From positions 1,306,914-1,370,913 of the forward strand of contig NZ_CP023018.1 in assembly GCF_022406875.1 (NCBI RefSeq): a stretch of 64,000 nucleotides of DNA, written 5' to 3'. How positions within the stretch are numbered: position 1 is the first letter of the stretch; every line of letters starts with the position of its first letter. Both the position numbers and the translations under genes were made by a program. A model generated the notes under the pieces. The model was not told the DNA's origin, made no database searches, and saw only the letters and a program-made list of their open reading frames with translations. This document shows, piece by piece, positions 58,861-64,000 of this stretch. This stretch comes from Ectothiorhodosinus mongolicus. Lineage in GTDB: Bacteria; Pseudomonadota; Gammaproteobacteria; Ectothiorhodospirales; Ectothiorhodospiraceae.

Positions 58861-61137
58861 GTGCTCGATGTTCTCCGTCGCATTGTTCTTGAGGTCAGTG
58901 CTGCCAATAATCTGACCGAGGCGCTGGAAATCATCGTCCGCCGCGTTCGCCAGGAATTGCAGATTGATGTCTGCTCGGTGTACTTGCGCGATACCGCCTC
59001 GGAGTCACAGCAACAGATGCTCTTGATGGCCTCCGAAGGTCTGAACCCAGAATCCATCGGTCAGGTCGCGATGAAGGCGGGTGAGGGCCTGGTGGGTTTG
59101 GTCGCCGAGCGCGCTGAGCCAGTCAACCTGGAAAATGCGCCAGACCATCCGCGTTTCAAATATTTCCCAGAAACCGGTGAAGAGCGTTTCCATGCTTTTT
59201 TGGGTGTACCCATCGTGCATCACCGGCGCCTGCTTGGAGTACTGGTAGTCCAACAGCGCGAGCGTCGCAGCTTCGATGATGAGCATGTGGCTTTTTTAAT
59301 TACCCTGGCGGCGCAGCTCGCCGGAGCCATTAGCCATGCTGAGCTCAGCGGTGAAGTCAGCAACCACCGAGGCCAGATCAAACAAGAAAACCTGCAGATC
59401 AGTGGGATTGCCGGATCACCCGGCGTTGCCGTGGGCAAAGGGGTGGTGGCCTACACCCTAGCGGATTTGGACTCGGTGCCCGATAAAGCGCCAGATTCAA
59501 TCAAGGCCGAAGAGGCGGCGTTCAAACGGGCCGTGGCCTCGGTTCAAGCGGAGCTAGATGAGATCAAACAGCGCATGACCGCGGTGCTACCGGCCGGCGA
59601 ACAACTGCTGTTCGACGCCTATGCCATGATGCTGCGCGGTGACAGCCTGATTAAACGCACCATCGACCATATTCACAGCGGCAATTGGGCGCCGGCGGCG
59701 CTGCGCGACACCGTGCGCGAAAACACACGGGCGTTTGATGAAATGGAAGACCCCTACCTGCGCGAACGCGCTGCAGACGTGCGTGATATTGGGCGGCGTA
59801 TCTTAAAGCACTTGCAGGCGCCATCGATTGCCGAAGAAAAATTCCCGGAGCGCACCATCTTAGTGGGCGAAGATTTGACCGCCACCCACCTCGCCGAAGT
59901 GCCTCCAGAGCGACTGGTCGGGGTGGTGTCTTCACGCGGAACCGGCTCATCCCATGTCGCTATCCTGGCCAGAGCCATGGGTATTCCCGCGGTCATGGGT
60001 GTGGAAGATTTGCCAGTGGGGCGGCTCGAAGATCGCGAATTGGTCGTCGATGGCTATCGCGGTACGCTTTATGTGCAGCCCAGCCCGGAGTTACTTGAAG
60101 CCTTCAAGCATCTTCAAGAAGAAGAGCGTGAGCTGACCGAGGGGCTGCGTGAATTGGCCCAAGAGCCAGCGATTACCACCGATGGTATCGAAGTGCCGGT
60201 TTACGCCAATAGCGGCTTGTTGGCAGATATTCAGCCCTCTCTTCAGTCGGGAGCAGACGGCATTGGTCTGTACCGCACGGAAGTGCCATTCATGATTCGC
60301 GAACGCTTCCCCGGCGAGGGAGAACAAAGCCGTATTTATCGCGACGTGTTGGAGCCGTTTGATCCTAAGCCTGTGATTTTGCGGACTCTGGATGTCGGTG
60401 GCGACAAAGCCTTGCCGTATTTCCCGGTGGTAGAAGACAATCCATTTTTGGGTTGGCGCGGCATTCGCATCACCCTAGATCACCCCGAGATTTTTCTCAC
60501 TCAGTTGCGCGCCATGTTGCGTGCCAGCGTGGGTCTTAGCAATCTGCACATTATGTTCCCGATGATTGGGGCGTTGAGCGAGCTTAAAGGCGCTTTGCAA
60601 TTGCTGCAGCGGGCGCGTGATGAATTGCTCGACGAGGGTTATGCCGTAGACATGCCCAAAGTCGGCGTCATGGTGGAAGTGCCCTCGGCGGTTTATTTGG
60701 CGGAAACCTTGGCGCGTCGCGTGGATTTTTTGTCGGTGGGCACCAATGACTTGGTGCAGTATCTGTTGGCGGTCGATCGCAATAACCCTCGGGTCGCTGC
60801 GCTTTACGACGGTATGCATCCGGCGGTTTTACATGCACTCAAACAAGCGGCCGAAGGGGCGCATCGGGCGGGCAAGAGCATCAGCGTTTGTGGCGAGATG
60901 GCGGCCGATCCTGCTGCCGTTATTTTATTGCTGGGATTGGAGATTGATGCGCTCAGTGTCAGTGTCGCCTCTTTGGCACGGATTAAATGGGTGATTCGCA
61001 GCTTCTCTCGTGAACGCGCTAAAGAATTGCTCGATCAGTGTCTCACCATGGAGGAGCCAGTAGCGATTCGCGCCTTGCTCGACAATGCCTTGGTGCAGGC
61101 GGGTTTGGGCGGACTGGTGCGTGCCGGTAAGAATTGA
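58861..61137 (+). CDS. ptsP: PEP-protein phosphotransferase PtsP (enzyme I-Ntr)
   Basis: PtsP is the first phosphoryl carrier of the nitrogen PTS, passing phosphate from PEP to NPr. The 758-residue protein has an N-terminal GAF domain (residues 1-about 150) and then an enzyme I module with the phospho-histidine at 365 (GTGSSHVAILARAMGIPAVMG). The PEP-binding barrel includes DVGGDKALPYFP and MVEVPSAV. The GTG at 58861 gives the family-typical start MLDVLRRIV. A GTG at 58828 lies inside rppH. Confidence 0.95.
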   Translation: MLDVLRRIVLEVSAANNLTEALEIIVRRVRQELQIDVCSVYLRDTASESQQQMLLMASEGLNPESIGQVAMKAGEGLVGLVAERAEPVNLENAPDHPRFKYFPETGEERFHAFLGVPIVHHRRLLGVLVVQQRERRSFDDEHVAFLITLAAQLAGAISHAELSGEVSNHRGQIKQENLQISGIAGSPGVAVGKGVVAYTLADLDSVPDKAPDSIKAEEAAFKRAVASVQAELDEIKQRMTAVLPAGEQLLFDAYAMMLRGDSLIKRTIDHIHSGNWAPAALRDTVRENTRAFDEMEDPYLRERAADVRDIGRRILKHLQAPSIAEEKFPERTILVGEDLTATHLAEVPPERLVGVVSSRGTGSSHVAILARAMGIPAVMGVEDLPVGRLEDRELVVDGYRGTLYVQPSPELLEAFKHLQEEERELTEGLRELAQEPAITTDGIEVPVYANSGLLADIQPSLQSGADGIGLYRTEVPFMIRERFPGEGEQSRIYRDVLEPFDPKPVILRTLDVGGDKALPYFPVVEDNPFLGWRGIRITLDHPEIFLTQLRAMLRASVGLSNLHIMFPMIGALSELKGALQLLQRARDELLDEGYAVDMPKVGVMVEVPSAVYLAETLARRVDFLSVGTNDLVQYLLAVDRNNPRVAALYDGMHPAVLHALKQAAEGAHRAGKSISVCGEMAADPAAVILLLGLEIDALSVSVASLARIKWVIRSFSRERAKELLDQCLTMEEPVAIRALLDNALVQAGLGGLVRAGKN

Positions 61138-61177
61138 GTCCTGATACACTGCGCGCTTAATGGCGGAGGAAAGCTCG

Positions 61178-62209
61178 TTGATTAAAGCTGGAATTGTCGG
61201 CGCCACCGGGTACACCGGTGTCGAGTTAGTGCGTTTGTTGCTCGCCCATCCCCAAGTGGAATTGGCGGCGGTTACCTCGCGCTCGGATGCCGGTCAGCGC
61301 CTAGACCAAATGTTTCCCAATCTGCGCGGCCACTGTGATTTGGTGTTTGCAGCGCCGGATGTCAAACAACTGGGTCGTTGTGATGTGGTTTTCTTTGCCA
61401 CACCCCATGGCGTCGCCCATGCCATGGCGGCGGAGTTGTTGGCTGCCGGACCGCGCATTATCGATTTATCAGCGGACTTTCGGCTGCGTGATGCCGAGCT
61501 CTGGGCGCAATGGTATCAACAGCCACATGGGGCGCCCGAGTTGTTGCCCAAGGCGGTTTATGGCCTACCAGAAATCCATCGCCAACAAATCGCTACTGCT
61601 GAACTGATCGCCGTGCCTGGGTGTTACCCGACGGCCATCACCTTGGGCTTCTTACCCCTGCTGGAGCAGGGCTTGGTCGATGTCGATCACTTGATCGCTG
61701 ATGCCAAGTCCGGTGTCAGCGGCGCGGGTCGCAAAGCCAGTGTAGGTAGTTTGCTGTGTGAAGCCGGTGAGAACTTTAAAGCCTATGGCGTCGCCGGACA
61801 TCGCCATTTGCCGGAGATCCTGCAGACCCTGAATCAGCTGGCGGGTCAGTCCACGCAGCTCAGCTTTGTACCCCATTTACTGCCGATGATTCGCGGTATT
61901 TTGGCGACGCTTTATGCCAGGCTGTCAGATCACTCCAAAGATTTGCAGGCGATTTATGAACAGCGCTATGCGGCTGAGCCTTTTGTCGATGTGATGCCGG
62001 CGGGCAGTTTGCCGGAAACCCGTAGCGTGCGTGGCAGCAACCTATGTCGCATCGCTGTGCATCGGCCTTTGGGCGGCGATACCGCGGTTGTGCTCTCGGC
62101 CATCGATAACTTGGTCAAGGGCGCCTCTGGCCAGGCGGTGCAAAATCTGAATATCATGTTTGGGCTTCCCGAAACCATGGGATTGCAAAGTATCTCCGGC
62201 TTGCCCTAG
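61178..62209 (+). CDS. argC: N-acetyl-gamma-glutamyl-phosphate reductase
   Basis: ArgC reduces N-acetylglutamyl phosphate to the semialdehyde in arginine synthesis. The 343-residue protein has the NADP motif [17 protein letters not shown], the catalytic Cys149 in VPGCYPTA and GHRHLPEI. The TTG at 61178 gives MIKAGIVG, typical of the family, with a strong GGAGG eight bases upstream; an in-frame ATG at 61160 lies before that ribosome site. Confidence 0.96.
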   Translation: MIKAGIVGATGYTGVELVRLLLAHPQVELAAVTSRSDAGQRLDQMFPNLRGHCDLVFAAPDVKQLGRCDVVFFATPHGVAHAMAAELLAAGPRIIDLSADFRLRDAELWAQWYQQPHGAPELLPKAVYGLPEIHRQQIATAELIAVPGCYPTAITLGFLPLLEQGLVDVDHLIADAKSGVSGAGRKASVGSLLCEAGENFKAYGVAGHRHLPEILQTLNQLAGQSTQLSFVPHLLPMIRGILATLYARLSDHSKDLQAIYEQRYAAEPFVDVMPAGSLPETRSVRGSNLCRIAVHRPLGGDTAVVLSAIDNLVKGASGQAVQNLNIMFGLPETMGLQSISGLP

Positions 62210-62224
62210 GTCATTAAACTAATC

Positions 62225-62254
62225 TTGACCATTTCACTCAGGAAATGGTAGCGT
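62225..62254 (+). promoter_or_regulatory. Candidate erpA promoter with internal dyad
   Basis: TTGACC (62225-62230) and TAGCGT (62249-62254, preceded by TGG) are 18 bases apart, just after argC. Between and overlapping them lies the inverted repeat CCATTTC-N6-GAAATGG (62229-62248). It is shaped like an operator but matches neither IscR site type that I know. Confidence 0.4.
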
Positions 62255-62305
62255 TTCAGAACAAACTAATATGCGGTAGGTGCCGCATGTCGATGGAGAC
62301 GGAAT

Positions 62306-62671
62306 ATGAGCGCAACCGAACAGGCGATAACCGAAGAAATGCCAAGCCCGCTGAACTTTACCGATGCAGCTGCGGCCAAGGTGAAAACCCTGATTGAAGA
62401 GGAAGAAAACCCCTCTTTGAAACTGCGCGTGTTTGTCAGCGGTGGCGGATGTTCCGGTTTTCAGTACGGCTTCACCTTTGATGAAGAAATCAATGATGGC
62501 GATACAGCCGTTGAGAAAGCCGGTGTGACCTTGTTAATCGATCCCATGAGTTATCAGTATCTCGTGGGCGCTGAAATCGACTACACCGAGAGCTTAGAAG
62601 GCGCGCAGTTCGTGATTCGTAACCCGAATGCCACGACCACCTGCGGCTGCGGTTCGTCCTTCTCGGTTTAA
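62306..62671 (+). CDS. erpA: Iron-sulfur cluster carrier ErpA
   Basis: ErpA is an A-type carrier that delivers iron-sulfur clusters to targets such as isoprenoid enzymes. The 121-residue HesB/IscA-fold protein has the cluster ligands Cys49, Cys113 and Cys115 ([18 protein letters not shown]). The ATG at 62306 has GGAG upstream. A Sel1-repeat gene follows after 12 bases. Confidence 0.94.
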   Translation: MSATEQAITEEMPSPLNFTDAAAAKVKTLIEEEENPSLKLRVFVSGGGCSGFQYGFTFDEEINDGDTAVEKAGVTLLIDPMSYQYLVGAEIDYTESLEGAQFVIRNPNATTTCGCGSSFSV

Positions 62672-62683
62672 GTTAAAAACAGC

Positions 62684-63289
62684 ATGGCATCCGGCGGACT
62701 GGCCGCGCGGCTGCGTTTTCTCTGGTATCAACTCATGGCCCGGGCGGGGCACGCCACGGGCCAATTTAATGTGGGTGTGATGCTGGCCAAAGGGCAGGGT
62801 GTGGATCAAGACGAAGCAGCGGCTATTCACTGGTATGAGCAGGCCGCCTTCAAAGGCGATGTGCACGCGCAAACCAATCTGGCACTGATGTATCTACAGG
62901 GTCGGGGTGTCACTGTTGACCCTGCTCAAGCCGTTCACTGGTTTCAAGCAGCAGCCGATCAAGGCAGCACCAATGCGCAATGCAACCTAGCGTTTATGTA
63001 CTTAGAGGGCCGCGGCGTCACGGCCGATCCCGGGCAAGCAGCCCACTGGTATCACATCGCGGCGGATCTCGAAAACCCTGTAGCCCAAGCCAATCTCGGG
63101 GTGTTATACGCTGAGGGTCGCGGTGTACCCCAGGATTGGGTGCTGGCGGGCATGTGGTCTGAGTTGGCTGCAGCGCAAGGGCATGAGACGGCACAACAAA
63201 ACCTCAAGCGCTATGCCCAGCAAATGTCAGAGCAGGATTGGCAGGAATCGCAAAGGCGCGCCAGTGCCTGGCAGCCTGGAGCTGCTTAA
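62684..63289 (+). CDS. Sel1-repeat protein
   Basis: The 201-residue protein is built from four Sel1-like repeats of 36 residues (about 23-58, 59-94, 95-130, 131-166), each with the pattern AQxNLxxMYxxGRGVxxDxxQAxxWxxxAA. There is no signal peptide, so it is probably cytoplasmic. Such solenoids bind proteins; the partner is unknown. Its stop shares TTAA with the convergent anmK. Confidence 0.88.
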   Translation: MASGGLAARLRFLWYQLMARAGHATGQFNVGVMLAKGQGVDQDEAAAIHWYEQAAFKGDVHAQTNLALMYLQGRGVTVDPAQAVHWFQAAADQGSTNAQCNLAFMYLEGRGVTADPGQAAHWYHIAADLENPVAQANLGVLYAEGRGVPQDWVLAGMWSELAAAQGHETAQQNLKRYAQQMSEQDWQESQRRASAWQPGAA

Positions 63290-64000
63290 AACCCTTGGCG
63301 TCCCGGCACAATGCTCCCTAAAATCACATTCTCTTTTGCCCCGGTGACTGCCATTAAATCAGCTGGGCGACCTGCCAGCGTCTCGCCGGCTAGCCAAGCA
63401 AACGCCAAAGCTTCGACGTAATCGGGATCGATGCCATGAGTGGCTGTCGAGCCCACCGGTAGATCGGCCAGCTCAGCGGCCAGTGCCTGCATCAAAGCCT
63501 CATTGTGCACGCCGCCGCCACACACCAGTAACTCCTGGCATGAGGGCATGGCCTGTTTGAGGGCTTGCGCGATGCTTTGCGCGCTCAATGCCAGCAAAGT
63601 GGCTTGTACATCGGCAGCCGAGAAATCACCCAGATCGCCACATTTTTGTGCCAGCCAGTCCCCACTGAAATACTGGGTGCCGGTGCTCTTGGGGGCTGAG
63701 GCGCGGAAAAAATCATCATCTAAAAGCGCCGCCAATAAATCCATTTGTACGCGCCCGCTGGCCGCCCATGTACCGCCGGCATCATAGGGTTGCTGGCGAT
63801 GACGCCGGCACCATAAGTCCAGCAGCGTATTAGCAGGGCCAGTATCAAAACCCCGCAATGGGCTGCCATCGTTGGAGAGTAAGCTGAGGTTGGCGATGCC
63901 CCCGAGATTGAGCACCGCAATCGCTGCGTCAGGTCGACCAAAAACGGCTTGATGAAATGCCGGGACCAAGGGCGCGCCTTGACCGCCAGCCGCCAGATCG
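63286..64000 (-). CDS. anmK: Anhydro-N-acetylmuramic acid kinase (partial)
   Basis: AnmK hydrolyses and phosphorylates 1,6-anhydro-MurNAc recovered from cell-wall turnover, the product released by lytic transglycosylases such as MltB (33573-34598). The C-terminal two thirds are visible, with NLGGIANLS, GFDTGPANTLLD and a C-terminal CGGGVHNEALMQAL. The frame remains open to the right edge (DLAAGGQGAPLVPAFHQ), so the N-terminus lies outside the window. Confidence 0.93.
   Translation of the reverse strand, partial: DLAAGGQGAPLVPAFHQAVFGRPDAAIAVLNLGGIANLSLLSNDGSPLRGFDTGPANTLLDLWCRRHRQQPYDAGGTWAASGRVQMDLLAALLDDDFFRASAPKSTGTQYFSGDWLAQKCGDLGDFSAADVQATLLALSAQSIAQALKQAMPSCQELLVCGGGVHNEALMQALAAELADLPVGSTATHGIDPDYVEALAFAWLAGETLAGRPADLMAVTGAKENVILGSIVPGRQGF

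Noticed and set aside
1..64000. CRISPR arrays, insertion sequences, prophage or defence islands
   Set aside because: No regularly spaced repeats, transposases, integrases or phage genes were seen; the window is core genome throughout.

Overview
This is a 64 kb stretch of core chromosome from a gammaproteobacterium. Almost every gene is a recognisable housekeeping gene. The gene order matches what I remember of Pseudomonas and its relatives: hemA / TPR lipoprotein / lolB / ispE / tRNA-Gln / prs / rplY / pth / ychF; mrdA-rodA-mltB-rlpA-dacA-ybeD-lipB; rppH-ptsP; a split class II ribonucleotide reductase nrdJa-nrdJb; lptD-surA-pdxA-rsmA; bcp-gcvR-dapA-bamC. The DNA looks moderately GC-rich by eye. 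I see no insertion sequence, prophage, integrase, CRISPR array or compositional island. The nearest group is probably Pseudomonadales/Oceanospirillales-like; I cannot name a genus.

Layout. 1-3491: PIN/PhoH ATPase (partial), Bcp peroxiredoxin, GcvR, then dapA-bamC. 3488-11386 (minus): ypjD, a CorB-like CBS protein, radA, xseB, ispA, dxs, queD, folE2, covering isoprenoid precursors plus the entry to queuosine. 11479-16608 (plus): ffh, then rpsP-rimM-trmD-rplS followed by an uncharacterised secreted repeat protein. 16673-21667 (plus): htpG, then nrdJa-nrdJb behind candidate NrdR boxes. 21674-29877 (minus): adk-lptD-surA-pdxA-rsmA, then tal and glk. 30050-38460 (plus): ppa, then the cell-elongation set mrdA-rodA-mltB-rlpA-dacA, a D-amino-acid aminotransferase, ybeD and lipB. 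38457-42160 (minus): hemA-prfA-prmC and a small unknown protein. 42278-48970 (plus): TPR lipoprotein, lolB, ispE, tRNA-Gln, prs, rplY, pth, ychF, tRNA-Met. 49072-54441 (plus): an RND efflux pair, ubiX and a LON-substrate-binding protein. 54455-57301 (minus): thiD-thiE-hemL. 57382-64000: rubredoxin, HAD phosphatase, rppH-ptsP, argC, erpA, a Sel1-repeat protein and anmK (partial at the right edge).

Genes are packed tightly. Co-directional neighbours often overlap by ATGA, GTGA or TAGTG. Four of six convergent gene pairs end on the same four bases, and only three convincing intrinsic terminators were found by eye. There is no gene-free stretch longer than 300 bases. The longest gaps are 18560-18771 (terminator plus nrdJ control region) and 29878-30049 (adk/ppa divergent promoters).

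I found no convincing undescribed system. The best leads are regulatory: a terminator hairpin upstream of htpG that contains a near-consensus heat-shock promoter; a perfect 15-bp palindrome between ypjD and ffh; a dyad between the -35 and -10 of the erpA promoter; and a small HMA-like protein without metal-binding cysteines downstream of prmC. All gene functions come from recognising families and motifs in the translations. No database search was run.
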